This document shows positions 1-8,098 of a DNA stretch of 64,000 bases, piece after piece; positions within the stretch are counted from its first letter, which is position 1, and each line of letters opens with the position of its first letter. The stretch spans positions 1 to 64,000 of the forward strand of contig CAVUID010000007.1 of the NCBI GenBank assembly GCA_963741495.1, written 5' to 3'. This DNA comes from Sulfurimicrobium sp963741495. GTDB lineage: Bacteria > Pseudomonadota > Gammaproteobacteria > Burkholderiales > Sulfuricellaceae. Below the pieces are notes generated by a model. That model searched no databases and had not been told where the DNA came from. It worked only from the letters and a program-made list of their open reading frames with translations. The translations under genes and the position numbers were made by a program.

Positions 1-520
1 AACATTGTCACCACCGTCGTGGCTTGATCAGAATTTTAAGTTCGAAGTCATTTCAGCCGCAAAAAATTATTTTGAAGGTTATGACAGAAATCAGGACAAC
101 TTTGGCTACTGCAGGATTTTTGGGATGGCGAGATATCCGGCGTTTTTTCGCCCGGATAGTCGCTGGAGCTGGGGACAACATATAGAAAATCCCGTGCCGG
201 GGTATATTTGAAGGCGCAGGAAGTCGTATGGCAATAGAAAATTTGAACCACTTTTTTGCCAGATTGATTTTCAACATTTTGATTGTTAATGCAAAATAAA
301 AATGACGGAGAGAGGGAAGCAAAGATTTTTAATAAAAAAATCTAAATTCAATAACTTACAACATTTCACTTTCCGAGATGTAACACCACTGAGTAACACC
401 AGCAACGCCAACAGCTTCTCACATTTGAAAATCAAATTCAATAGCTAATTGGCCCTGCACCAAGAACCCAAACGGTACCAACTTCGGTGCGCGCTATCTG
501 CTATTTATAGCTTTTGGCTA
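1..520. other. AT-rich gene-poor flank of a tRNA-Ser-associated island
   Basis: No gene can be supported here. The stretch is visibly richer in A/T than the rest of the window. The only open frame (5..211, 68 codons) has no recognisable family. The 8-mer GTAACACC occurs twice (380-387 and 393-400). It recurs at 1892-1899 and, inverted, at 1957-1964 next to the tRNA-Ser 3' end. These copies could be recombinase-binding or attachment-site remnants, but that is inference. Confidence 0.45.
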
Positions 521-1489
521 TCAGTTCGCCCGTAAATTCGGTAAGTATTCCTCAACCAACTGCTCAACGAGATCGGCCTGTAACCTGTCTCGATCCACCT
601 TCATCTCATCCCGGCTCGACTGCTTTGCCATCCACCGCTTGAATTTGGCAAAAACAACCGGCGAAACTGTGTTCATCCTGGCCATGTAACCTGAAGGCGA
701 AACGATCATGGCGGAGAAAGGCTTGGCATCGAGCAAAAAACCAGCCTTTTTCGCTTGAACCACGATGAAATCGCCTTCATCCTCGGTGAGAAGCAATGGG
801 TGTGGATCGCCTTCGGATGCTTCCCGACGAAGAATATCGACCTCAAAACCCCTGCTGTTGACTGCGGTGTAGCGCTGGTCGTCGCGGATCTCGAAGGTTT
901 TATCAACTTTTTGGAGTATGCCCAGCATAGATGAGCCCAGACGCTCCATTTTCGTGAAGAAATGAATGCGTTTGCGTGTATCCCAGAGCAGATCCACGTC
1001 GCGCGTCGCCAGCGCCTCTGTCGACTCGAATCGAATGCCGGCGGCAGCCTCATAAGCATAAAGTGCATGCGTCCCAATCACCACGAAATTCTCAGCAATA
1101 CCAAACTTATCCAGCGCATTGAGGATTTCCACCAGAATCTGCGGGGCACGCCCGACAAACAAAGCGCGATTCAAGCGCTGGTGCTGGATTAACGCTTTAG
1201 ATAGCTGATCGCGCCTTGCCTCAAGCCCTTCTTTTGTTGAGGTGAATTTATTGAATATAGCCTCATTTTTCTCGGACCTTGGGCCAAGGCTCTTCTGCGA
1301 ATTTTGAGCTGATGTACGAACGAGATACTCGGCATTGCCCTGCCGCCTCCAATACATACCACCACGTACTTCAGCTGCACGTCTGGTTGCCTCTTCCCAA
1401 GCCGTGAATGTGGCTTGAGCATCGACATACTGGCGTCTTGCCTCGTTACCGATATCGATTAAGCCAGCCGCTTTCCGTGTATTTTCCAT
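521..1489 (-). CDS. Nucleotidyltransferase-fold protein (GSU2403-like)
   Basis: This 322-residue protein resembles the GSU2403 family of nucleotidyltransferase-fold proteins. The N-terminal third is charged and helical. The core carries VVIGTHALYAYE near residue 135 and a TRDVDLLW stretch near residue 165, which fits the G-S/T-H...DxD pattern of polymerase-beta-type nucleotidyltransferases. Related folds occur in AbiEii-type toxins and mobile DNA, so a defence or addiction role is possible but not shown. I chose the ATG at 1489 over a TTG at 1525; no strong ribosome site is seen for either. It lies just downstream of an integrase fragment in an AT-rich stretch, so it is probably acquired cargo. 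Confidence 0.65.
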   Translation of the reverse strand: MENTRKAAGLIDIGNEARRQYVDAQATFTAWEEATRRAAEVRGGMYWRRQGNAEYLVRTSAQNSQKSLGPRSEKNEAIFNKFTSTKEGLEARRDQLSKALIQHQRLNRALFVGRAPQILVEILNALDKFGIAENFVVIGTHALYAYEAAAGIRFESTEALATRDVDLLWDTRKRIHFFTKMERLGSSMLGILQKVDKTFEIRDDQRYTAVNSRGFEVDILRREASEGDPHPLLLTEDEGDFIVVQAKKAGFLLDAKPFSAMIVSPSGYMARMNTVSPVVFAKFKRWMAKQSSRDEMKVDRDRLQADLVEQLVEEYLPNLRAN

Positions 1490-1510
1490 GTTTCGTATTT
1501 TATACGGAAA
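1472..1510. promoter_or_regulatory. Nested inverted repeat at the nucleotidyltransferase start
   Basis: The palindrome CGTAT-TTT-ATACG (1494-1506) lies immediately upstream of the ATG at 1489. It is nested in a looser outer pair (TTTCCGT near 1472 and ACGGAAA near 1503). The position fits an operator for autoregulation. No regulator is identified. Confidence 0.3.
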
Positions 1511-1536
1511 AACACTATATAACAAAGTGATAAGTT

Positions 1537-1842
1537 TTATTCCTTGGCGCTGATCCGCCCGTTTTTACATTGCGACCAAATAGCGGCATGGAATGGGCCC
1601 TGTAGTGTTTCAGGGATGTGGATTAGGTCTGGAGTTGAAGGTACACCGTAACTGGTGGATTTTTCTGCCTGAAAGCGGGAAAGCCATTGGCCGGCCATTT
1701 GATACGCTTGAAACTGAGCAACAGCACGGTCACTGGTTTGCAGATTTTGACGAACAACATCGCTGTAACGGCCGATAAGAGATTTTGGAACCTTGATCTG
1801 GAACCAAAAATTACCGTGATGATATTGAAGATACGTAGACAT
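1537..1842 (-). pseudogene. 5' fragment of a tyrosine recombinase/integrase
   Basis: The 101-residue product begins MSTYLQYHHGNFWFQIKVPK, which matches the N-terminal DUF6538-like module of phage-type tyrosine integrases (usually about 400 residues or more). The catalytic domain (R-H-R-Y) is absent: the frame ends at 1537 and the next gene begins 48 bases on. The ATG at 1842 is chosen because AGGAG lies 9 bases upstream; a TTG nine bases earlier lacks this. It reads away from tRNA-Ser, 120 bases beyond its 3' end, which is the usual place for an island integrase. It is best read as the relic of an excision- or deletion-damaged island. Confidence 0.7.
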
Positions 1843-1964
1843 GAGCAGCAACTCCTAAGAATTGAAATTGCTGCTGGTGGTACACCATCTGGTAACACCA
1901 ATTGATTTTTGCCGTTAAATAATTCGGCTAAATCCTTGATGCAGCATGGAAGGCGTGGTGTTAC

Positions 1965-2057
1965 TGGCGGAGAGAGAGGGATTCGAACCCTCGGTGAGGT
2001 ATTAAGCCCCACGCTCCCTTAGCAGGGGAGTACCTTCGACCACTCGGCCATCTCTCC
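1965..2057 (-). tRNA. tRNA-Ser (anticodon GCT)
   Basis: A 93-nt tRNA including an encoded CCA (TGG at 1965-1967 on the plus strand). The acceptor stem GGAGAGA pairs with TCTCTCC. The anticodon loop CTGCTAA gives anticodon GCT, which reads AGC/AGU serine codons. The long variable arm typical of serine tRNAs is present, as is the T-loop GGTTCGAATCC. The 3' end abuts the integrase fragment, so it likely served as the attachment site. Confidence 0.95.
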
Positions 2058-2146
2058 GTTTTGAGCAGGCGGAATCATATCGGCTATTCGGCGCAAGGTC
2101 AATTCGGCTCGCTGTCGTCTGTCGCTTTCTTGCCGGCAAATAACGC

Positions 2147-2656
2147 CTATCTGGCTGGGGCGCGAATTTTAGCCAGCGCCTCATCAATTGCCCGGTCAAG
2201 AAAAGCACCATAATAGTCTGGCGTAGTCAGGCCAATCAACGGCTCTGTGAGTGAATTCCCTTCAGCATCAAACAGCTTGATGGTCGGTGTCAGGGTGATT
2301 TTATGTTGACGGGAAAATTTGGCGGCGGTCGTGGCCTTGCCGGAGAAGTCCACCAGCTTGTCCCGGCCCCGGTATTCGATCTGGCGCATGATGACTTTGT
2401 CCGCGTACTCTGGATTGCGCCGCATGGGAAGCAGAAACTCCTGCTTCACTCGCTCGCAGTAGGCGCACCCAGGCGCAGTAAAAAGAATCAGGATCGGCAG
2501 CTTACTGGTTCGAGAGGCTACCGCCTCAAGCGTCAGGTCTGTTGCCGCAGGAATTTCATCCACTGGGGCTGCTGCGCCAGCCAGGCTGAACCATGCTAAA
2601 CTAGCCAGCGCCAGGCTGAGCGCCATGGCCTTTGAAAATAAACGCTTAATTACCAT
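2147..2656 (-). CDS. Periplasmic thioredoxin-like protein
   Basis: A 169-residue thioredoxin-fold protein with a signal peptide (about residues 1-30, cleavage near AGAAA) and a CAYC redox motif at residues 64-67. A cis-proline candidate lies in LTPTIKLFD. It resembles SoxW/DsbE-like disulfide reductases of the periplasm; the partner is unknown. I chose the ATG at 2656 because it begins a good signal peptide (KR before the hydrophobic core). An upstream extension to 2737 would run into hemC. It is divergent from hemC, with 18 bases between start codons, so the promoters overlap the start regions. Confidence 0.75.
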   Translation of the reverse strand: MVIKRLFSKAMALSLALASLAWFSLAGAAAPVDEIPAATDLTLEAVASRTSKLPILILFTAPGCAYCERVKQEFLLPMRRNPEYADKVIMRQIEYRGRDKLVDFSGKATTAAKFSRQHKITLTPTIKLFDAEGNSLTEPLIGLTTPDYYGAFLDRAIDEALAKIRAPAR

Positions 2657-2674
2657 CTTGAGCAGGAACCTGTT

Positions 2675-3599
2675 TTGAAAAACACACTCATCATCGCGTC
2701 GCGCGAAAGCGCCCTGGCAATGTGGCAGGCTCATCACATCCAGAGCCGCCTGCGAACATTATATCCACAATTGGACGTGCAGATATCTGGGCATGACCAC
2801 CACCGGCGACCAGATCCTCAATTCGCCATTGGCCAAAATCGGCGGCAAGGGCCTGTTCGTCAAGGAACTCGAGCAGGCGCTGGAAGAAGACCGCGCCGAC
2901 ATCGCTGTGCATTCGATGAAAGATGTGCCGATGACCCTGCCGCCCGGCTTCATGCTGGCAGCAACCGGCGAACGCGAAGACCCGCGCGACGCATTCGTTT
3001 CCAACCAGTTTTCCAATCTCGAAGCCCTGCCGGAAGGCAGCGTGGTAGGCACTTCCAGCCTGCGCCGCGAATGCCAGTTGCGGGCGCGCTTTCCCCACCT
3101 GAAGATCGAAGCACTGCGCGGCAATGTCCAGACCCGGCTGCGCAAGCTGGATGAAGGCCAGTTTGCTGCCATCATCCTGGCTGCCGCCGGACTCAAGCGC
3201 CTGGAGCTGGGTCACCGCATCACCGCCCTGATCGAGCCGGAGCAAAGCCTGCCGGCTGTGGGCCAGGGCGCCCTGGGCATCGAGTGCCGCGAAGGCCGCG
3301 AAGATCTGGTGCAATTGCTGGCACCGCTGCATCACACTGAAAGCGCGGCCTGTGTCGCGGCGGAGCGCGCCATGAGCCGCGCCTTGCAAGGCAGCTGCCA
3401 GGTGCCGCTGGGCGGTTTTGCCCAGATTGAAAATGGCGAACTGCGCCTGCGTGGCTTTGTCGCCAGCATTGACGGTCAGCGCATGGTGCGCGACGAGCTG
3501 CGCGGCAAACCTGAAGATGCCGAACAACTGGGCGCCCAGATGGGCCAGCGCCTGATCGCGCTCGGCGCGGACAAGATTCTCGCCGAACTCGCGCTCTAG
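2675..3599 (+). CDS. hemC: Hydroxymethylbilane synthase (frameshifted in this sequence)
   Basis: Porphobilinogen deaminase joins four porphobilinogens to hydroxymethylbilane in tetrapyrrole synthesis. The N-terminus (KNTLIIASRESALAMWQAHH) is read from a TTG at 2675 with AGGA seven bases upstream. From ATG 2793 the frame changes and continues MTTTGDQIL...PLAKIGGKGLFVKELE to the stop at 3599. One extra base in 2783-2786 (ATAT before CTGGGC) explains this. Removing it gives a 307-residue protein of normal length. The dipyrromethane-cofactor cysteine (GSCQVPLGG) and the GQGALGIE motif are intact. The gene is normally essential, so a sequence error is likelier than a real break. The stop overlaps hemD by one base. 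Confidence 0.9.
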
Positions 3600-4381
3600 T
3601 GAGCCTCGATTTGCCGCTCAAGGGCAGGGGAATCGTGGTGACGCGCCCCGCTCATCAGGCACAGCATCTGGCACAGCTGATCAAGGGTGCCGGCGGCGAG
3701 GCGATTCTGTTTCCGGTACTGGAAATTCTCGATGCCGTGGATTTGCGCCCGCTCAATGCCCTGATCGCTCGTCTGAATGAATTCGACGTAGCGATTTTCA
3801 TCAGCCCCAATGCGGTGAGCAAAGCGCTCAACCTGATACGCGCCCAGCGCCAGCTTCCCCCGGACCTGCTGATTGCGGCCATCGGCAAAGGCAGCAAAAA
3901 GGAGCTGGAACATTGCGGCATCATGCAGGTCATCGCGCCTGAAAAGCAGTTTGATAGTGAAGGTTTGCTTTCGCTGCCCCAGTTCCAGGATATGCACGGC
4001 AAGCGAGTGATCATTTTTCGCGGCGAAGGCGGGCGTGAATTTCTGGGCGAATCCCTGATTTCGCGCGGGGCGGCTATCGAGTATGCCGAGTGCTACCGGC
4101 GCTCCAGGCCCGTTATTGACATCGCACCGCTGCTGCACCGCTGGGCGCGTGGCGAAATACATGCCGTCACAGTCACCAGCGGAGAGAGTCTGCGCAACCT
4201 GTTTGATCTGCTGGGCAAGCTTGGGCAACAATGGCTGAAAACAACGCCGCTTTTCGTATCCCATGAACGAATTGCCCAGACGGCACGAGGCATGGGATTG
4301 CCACTGACTATCGTAACGCCGCCGGGAGATGAAGGCTTGATGACAGGCTTGATCGAATGGGCGAGAAGAAGCAAACCATGA
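3599..4381 (+). CDS. hemD: Uroporphyrinogen-III synthase
   Basis: A 260-residue protein of the HemD family, which cyclises hydroxymethylbilane with ring-D inversion to uroporphyrinogen III. Family features include an N-terminal GIVVTRPAHQA-type strand and loop, IFISPNAV (normally F-x-S-x-N-A/G-V), a central AIGKGSKKEL segment and a C-terminal AVTVTSGESLRNL. The GTG start at 3599 shares its first base with the hemC stop (TAGTG), so translation is probably coupled. The stop overlaps the hemX ATG (ATGA at 4378-4381). Sequence identity within HemD is generally low; the call rests on the motifs plus context. Confidence 0.93.
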   Translation: MSLDLPLKGRGIVVTRPAHQAQHLAQLIKGAGGEAILFPVLEILDAVDLRPLNALIARLNEFDVAIFISPNAVSKALNLIRAQRQLPPDLLIAAIGKGSKKELEHCGIMQVIAPEKQFDSEGLLSLPQFQDMHGKRVIIFRGEGGREFLGESLISRGAAIEYAECYRRSRPVIDIAPLLHRWARGEIHAVTVTSGESLRNLFDLLGKLGQQWLKTTPLFVSHERIAQTARGMGLPLTIVTPPGDEGLMTGLIEWARRSKP

Positions 4382-5424
4382 ACCCTCCTGACACGACACC
4401 GTTGGCACAGGATGCGCCGGCCACGAAAAGGACATCGGGCTGGTTCAGCCCGCCCCTGCTGATCGCCATACTGACACTGCTTCTGCTCGGCTGGCACTGG
4501 CTCGATTCGCGCAAGCATGATGCGCAACTGGAGCTCAACCTGGGCCGCCGCCTGGCCGAATTCGAGGCGAGCAACAAGGAAAGTGGCATTCTCGTTCGCC
4601 AGACGCAGGAAACCGTGCGTGAAACGCAAGCCAAGCTCAGCCTGCTGGAACAGAAAATAGCCGAATCCCAGAGTCACCAGGTGGCGCTGGAAGAGCTGTA
4701 TCAGGAAATGTCGCGCAACCGCGACGAATGGGTGCTGGCGGAAATCGAGCAGATGCTGCTTATCGCCAGTCAGCAGTTGCAACTGGCCGGTAACGTCCGT
4801 GCCGCGCTGATCGCGCTGCAAACTGCCGAAAGCCGCCTGCAGCGCATGGACCGGCCACAGTTCTTCACGCTGCGCAAAGCGATCAACAAGGACATAGAGC
4901 AACTGCAATCCCTGCCGCAGCTGGACCTGACCGGTCTGAATCTGCGGATCGACAGCCTGGCTGCAGAAATCGATCGGCTACCCCTGCTGCAGGGCCGTGT
5001 GACTGCCGGCACGGAAAAACCGGCGCCGCGCCAACCCCTGCCCGAAAATTTCTGGCTGCGCCTGAAAGAGGAAGCCTGGCAGGACTTCAAGGAACTGGTA
5101 CGCATCCAGAACCTGGAAAAAACTGAACTCCCCCTCCTCTCCCCGGGCCAGGCCTATTTCCTGCGCGAAAACCTGAGGCTGCGCCTGCTCTCGGCGCGCC
5201 TAGCCCTGCTGCAACGCAACGAAGCCAGCTACAAGGCGGACATCAAGGCCGCCGAAGACTGGCTGAACCGTTATTTCGACACCAGCGACAAAGCCGTCCG
5301 CAGCGCACTCAATCATCTGAAACAACTTGAACAGAGCCGCCTTTCCATCGATTTGCCGGATATTTCCGACAGCCTGGATGCGGCACGCGCCTTCAAACTG
5401 GCCCGGGATAAAGCCGGCAAATGA
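4378..5424 (+). CDS. hemX: HemX membrane protein of the hem cluster
   Basis: A 348-residue protein with one N-terminal membrane helix (about residues 22-40, LLIAILTLLLLGWHW). A long coiled-coil-prone periplasmic part follows, with an alternating charged/hydrophobic pattern. It matches HemX, often annotated as a uroporphyrinogen-III C-methyltransferase-like protein although it has no methyltransferase domain. Its role is structural or unknown; an organising function for tetrapyrrole enzymes is a hypothesis. The ATG at 4378 overlaps the hemD stop and replaces a more upstream in-frame ATG (4357) inside hemD. It overlaps hemY by four bases. Confidence 0.88.
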   Translation: MNPPDTTPLAQDAPATKRTSGWFSPPLLIAILTLLLLGWHWLDSRKHDAQLELNLGRRLAEFEASNKESGILVRQTQETVRETQAKLSLLEQKIAESQSHQVALEELYQEMSRNRDEWVLAEIEQMLLIASQQLQLAGNVRAALIALQTAESRLQRMDRPQFFTLRKAINKDIEQLQSLPQLDLTGLNLRIDSLAAEIDRLPLLQGRVTAGTEKPAPRQPLPENFWLRLKEEAWQDFKELVRIQNLEKTELPLLSPGQAYFLRENLRLRLLSARLALLQRNEASYKADIKAAEDWLNRYFDTSDKAVRSALNHLKQLEQSRLSIDLPDISDSLDAARAFKLARDKAGK

Positions 5425-5897
5425 AAGCGCTGTTCTGGACGCTGGCCATCCTGCTTCTCGCCGTGGCATTGACCATGGCGGCAATACACAATACTGGTTA
5501 TGTCCTGCTGATTTACCCGCCCTATCGCATCGAGCTGACCCTAAACCTTCTGCTGGCCCTGCTGGCAGCGGCTTTTTTTATCATTTACAGCCTGCTGCAC
5601 GTCGCTCGCCGCACGCTCCGGCTGCCAGCCCAGGTTCGCGCCTTCAAGCAGCAGAAGCGGCAGGACAGGGCGCGCAGCGCGATGATCGAGGGAATCCGGG
5701 ATTTCGCCGCAGGCCGTTATGCCTCAGCCGAGAAACACGCCGCCAGCGCCCTGGAGCTGGGCGAGCTGCCCGAAGTCAATGCCCTTATTGCAGCCCGTAG
5801 CGCCCATGCGCTTGGGGCGCCAGCCAGACGGGATGCCTATCTGGCACAGGTGGGAAAGAATTGCAGCGACTTTCCGGATGCGGGGATGGCCGGCTAA
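5421..5897 (+). pseudogene. hemY: Truncated HemY (N-terminal domain only)
   Basis: This is the proteobacterial HemY of heme operons, not the protoporphyrinogen oxidase of the same name. Two membrane helices (about residues 4-24 and 40-62) are followed by the conserved segment QDRARSAMIEGIRDFAAGRY and the start of a TPR region. Full-length HemY is about 400 residues; this one stops after 158. None of the other forward frames continues the family sequence before the next gene starts at 5953, so one frameshift cannot explain the loss. A deletion of most of the TPR domain is the simplest reading. The remaining membrane anchor might still be made. Confidence 0.7.
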
Positions 5898-5952
5898 GCC
5901 CTGACGGCATGTAAAACATATAAACCATTTTTTTCAGTAAAGGAAAATTCGC

Positions 5953-6357
5953 ATGAGCATTTCAAGCTACGAAGAGCTGTTAAAAGCCGCCAGACAGCAG
6001 GCAGAACCGCAAAGGCTTCTCTTTGTTTTCACACAGCCCGAACTGCCTGAAGGCTATGCAAAAGAACAGATTGAACGTTTTCATGCCGGGCAGGGTGGCG
6101 TATTAACGCCCAAGATGTGTACCGACAAGGCACTTGATGAACTGGGCAGCTTTTCTGATCTTGTCGCGGAATCACAACAGACCGAGCAGGACTGGAAGGT
6201 CGTGTTTATTGCCTGCCTGGACGGACGAAACGGCGTGATGCCGAGCTCCGAAGATGCACAGGAGCCGCTGAAAAAGATGGTCGATTCCATCCAGAACGGC
6301 GCAGTATCGAATTATCTGGCATATGACCGGGACGGAAATCAACTCCGGTTTTCCTGA
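5953..6357 (+). CDS. Conserved hypothetical protein (about 134 residues)
   Basis: A soluble 134-residue protein with no signal peptide and a good ribosome site (AAAGGAAAA before the ATG). It belongs to a conserved proteobacterial family with an N-terminal QRLLFVFTQPELP segment and a MCTDKALDEL segment. Some databases label this family as ribonucleotide reductase alpha subunit, but it is far too short for that and shows none of its motifs. The function is unknown. It follows the truncated hemY but has its own Shine-Dalgarno and a hairpin downstream, so it may be a single-gene unit. Confidence 0.7.
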   Translation: MSISSYEELLKAARQQAEPQRLLFVFTQPELPEGYAKEQIERFHAGQGGVLTPKMCTDKALDELGSFSDLVAESQQTEQDWKVVFIACLDGRNGVMPSSEDAQEPLKKMVDSIQNGAVSNYLAYDRDGNQLRFS

Positions 6358-6364
6358 AGATTCG

Positions 6365-6395
6365 CAGCAGGGGCAATGGACGTTTGCCCCTGCTG
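6365..6395 (+). terminator. Strong hairpin after the 134-residue gene
   Basis: A 12-bp perfect stem (CAGCAGGGGCAA / TTGCCCCTGCTG) with a 7-base loop lies eight bases after the stop codon. The T-run downstream is weak (GTATTTT), so termination is likely but not certain. Confidence 0.6.
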
Positions 6396-6492
6396 AATGC
6401 GCTTGTATTTTACTGCACTGCTCAGGGTTGAATGAAAGCGTACCGCCCAAACCCTGATTCAGATTTCTTTATTGATGCCTGGATTCCAGCAC

Positions 6493-6927
6493 TTATTTTG
6501 AAAACTCAAACTCATGTACGGTTGCTGCACCATCGGTAACAGACTTGACGCCGTAGTACTTATCGCCAACCCTGAAGATATATCTGCACCAGTTTTCAGG
6601 GCGTTTAGGCCAATCAAGGGTAACGCAATAAGTGCCATTATCTCCAACATGCCACGTCCCCTTAGCGGTTGAAGACCGCCCCAGCTTGCCGGGGTCACGA
6701 CCGACATCGCTTGAAGCCACGAACTTGCCGCCGGGCTCGTTCGTCCAGAAGCGGGTGCTCCCTTCTTTCTGATGGCTGACGACCTTGGCATTCGGCATCA
6801 GCTGCTTTAGCTCCTCTGCAGATAACTGAACCCCGTTCTGCGCTTTGATGTCGTTAAGCATCAGGCCGCCCGCCTGAGCAGCCAAGGAAAGTGAAAGCAA
6901 AACCGATGCAAGAATAGAGCGAAGCAT
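6493..6927 (-). CDS. Secreted hypothetical protein (DUF995-like)
   Basis: A 144-residue protein with a clear signal peptide (LRSILASVLLSLSLAAQA, cleavage near residue 19). The mature domain contains GTWHVGDNGTYCVTLDW and NWCRYIFRVGDKYYGV, with two cysteines that could form a disulfide. The pattern resembles DUF995-type periplasmic proteins. The function is unknown. I chose the ATG at 6927 because a G-rich ribosome site (GGGGGTCTT) precedes it and the signal peptide then starts correctly. It is a monocistronic gene facing away from the acyltransferase genes' stops. Confidence 0.65.
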   Translation of the reverse strand: MLRSILASVLLSLSLAAQAGGLMLNDIKAQNGVQLSAEELKQLMPNAKVVSHQKEGSTRFWTNEPGGKFVASSDVGRDPGKLGRSSTAKGTWHVGDNGTYCVTLDWPKRPENWCRYIFRVGDKYYGVKSVTDGAATVHEFEFSK

Positions 6928-7054
6928 AAGACCCCCAAACAGTGACTGGCCAGACACATGCGCCAGAGATGATCTGATAATGCGGATATCCATAATGCCA
7001 TTTAAATCATTTGATGCGCAACCTGCCAAAAATTAACAGGCAGCAGGCGGACGT

Positions 7055-7927
7055 TCAGCTGCCGTAGATTTTTTCCTCGCCCGGCGGACGGGTTTTGAAA
7101 CGCTTATGCAGCCAGAAATACTGCTCGGGCATTTCCCTGACCCGTTCCTCGATGAACTGGTTCATGCGCAGGGTGTCGGCGTAGCTGTCGCCGCTCGGGT
7201 AATTGTCCCAGGCGGGATAGAAACGCGCCACATAGCCCCTGCCGCCGGGCAACTGGCGCGTCACCACCGGCACCACTGCCGCGCCGGTAAGTTTGGCGAG
7301 GCGCGGCAGGGCCGTCACGGTGGCTGCCGGGAAGCCGAAAAAAGGCACGAATTCGGCATCGCGGGCGCCGAAATCCATGTCCGGGAGATAGTAGAAAGGC
7401 AGACCCTGCTTCATCGCCTTGATAACCGGCTTAAGCCCTTCCTGGCGCGAGACCATGACGCAGGGGTTGAAACGGGTTCTGGCGTGCAGCAGAAGCTCGT
7501 CAACCGCCTGGCTTTTTTGCCTGCTGTACATGGACACCAGTGGATGGTCGGCAGTCAGGCGCACGCCGCCCATGTCGAGGCCGACGAAGTGCGGCGCGAG
7601 CCAGATCACGGGTTTGCCCTGCACCGCCTGCCAATGTGCCAGCCCCTCGATTTTAACCAGCCGCCGCAGCCGCCGCTCGGACGACCACCACAGGATGCCG
7701 CGATCGAGCAAACTCTGGCCGAAGGCGCGAAAATGGGCCTGTACCTGTTTTTCGCGCTGAACATCCGGCATTTCCGGAAAACACAGGCGCAGGTTGATGC
7801 GCGCCACCTGCCGCCGCTCGCGCCCCAGCCAGTAGAGCAGCATGCCCATGCCTCTGCCAACCGGCGCCAGCAAGGGCAGGGGAAGGAAGTGCAACAGCCA
7901 GAAGACGAAAATACCGAGGCGGATCAC
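7055..7927 (-). CDS. Lipid A late acyltransferase (LpxL/HtrB family)
   Basis: A 290-residue inner-membrane acyltransferase that transfers a fatty acyl chain from acyl-ACP to a lipid A precursor. It has an N-terminal membrane segment (about residues 1-25). The family H-x4-D motif appears as APHFVGLD, and the downstream FYYLPDMDFG and PFFGFPAATVTALPRLA blocks are intact. It ends FKTRPPGE, as is usual. It lies 171 bases downstream of a second family member on the same strand, so the two probably add different secondary acyl chains. I cannot say from sequence which is LpxL and which LpxM. Confidence 0.9.
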   Translation of the reverse strand: MIRLGIFVFWLLHFLPLPLLAPVGRGMGMLLYWLGRERRQVARINLRLCFPEMPDVQREKQVQAHFRAFGQSLLDRGILWWSSERRLRRLVKIEGLAHWQAVQGKPVIWLAPHFVGLDMGGVRLTADHPLVSMYSRQKSQAVDELLLHARTRFNPCVMVSRQEGLKPVIKAMKQGLPFYYLPDMDFGARDAEFVPFFGFPAATVTALPRLAKLTGAAVVPVVTRQLPGGRGYVARFYPAWDNYPSGDSYADTLRMNQFIEERVREMPEQYFWLHKRFKTRPPGEEKIYGS

Positions 7928-8098
7928 GGGCTTTCCGCTTCATGTTGAATGTAAAACTCGCAAAGCGAGCCTGCATCCCTCTTCTCGCCGGATCGAGTGG
8001 CTTTGCCGCCAATCCCGGCGGGGATACCCCTTGCGGGCACTCTCTGGGGGAGAGAGTTAGGAGAGAGGGAAATGATCATGGCAAATCGTTGCTTCATT

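Noticed and set aside
5..211. A 68-codon open frame at the left edge
   Set aside because: No ribosome site, no recognisable family and AT-rich context. Frames also overlap on the other strand.
300..325. A copy of the tRNA-Ser 3' end (CGGAGAGAGGGA) as the other attachment site
   Set aside because: Only about a dozen bases match, with a gap. This is too short to call an attachment site without the far end of the island.
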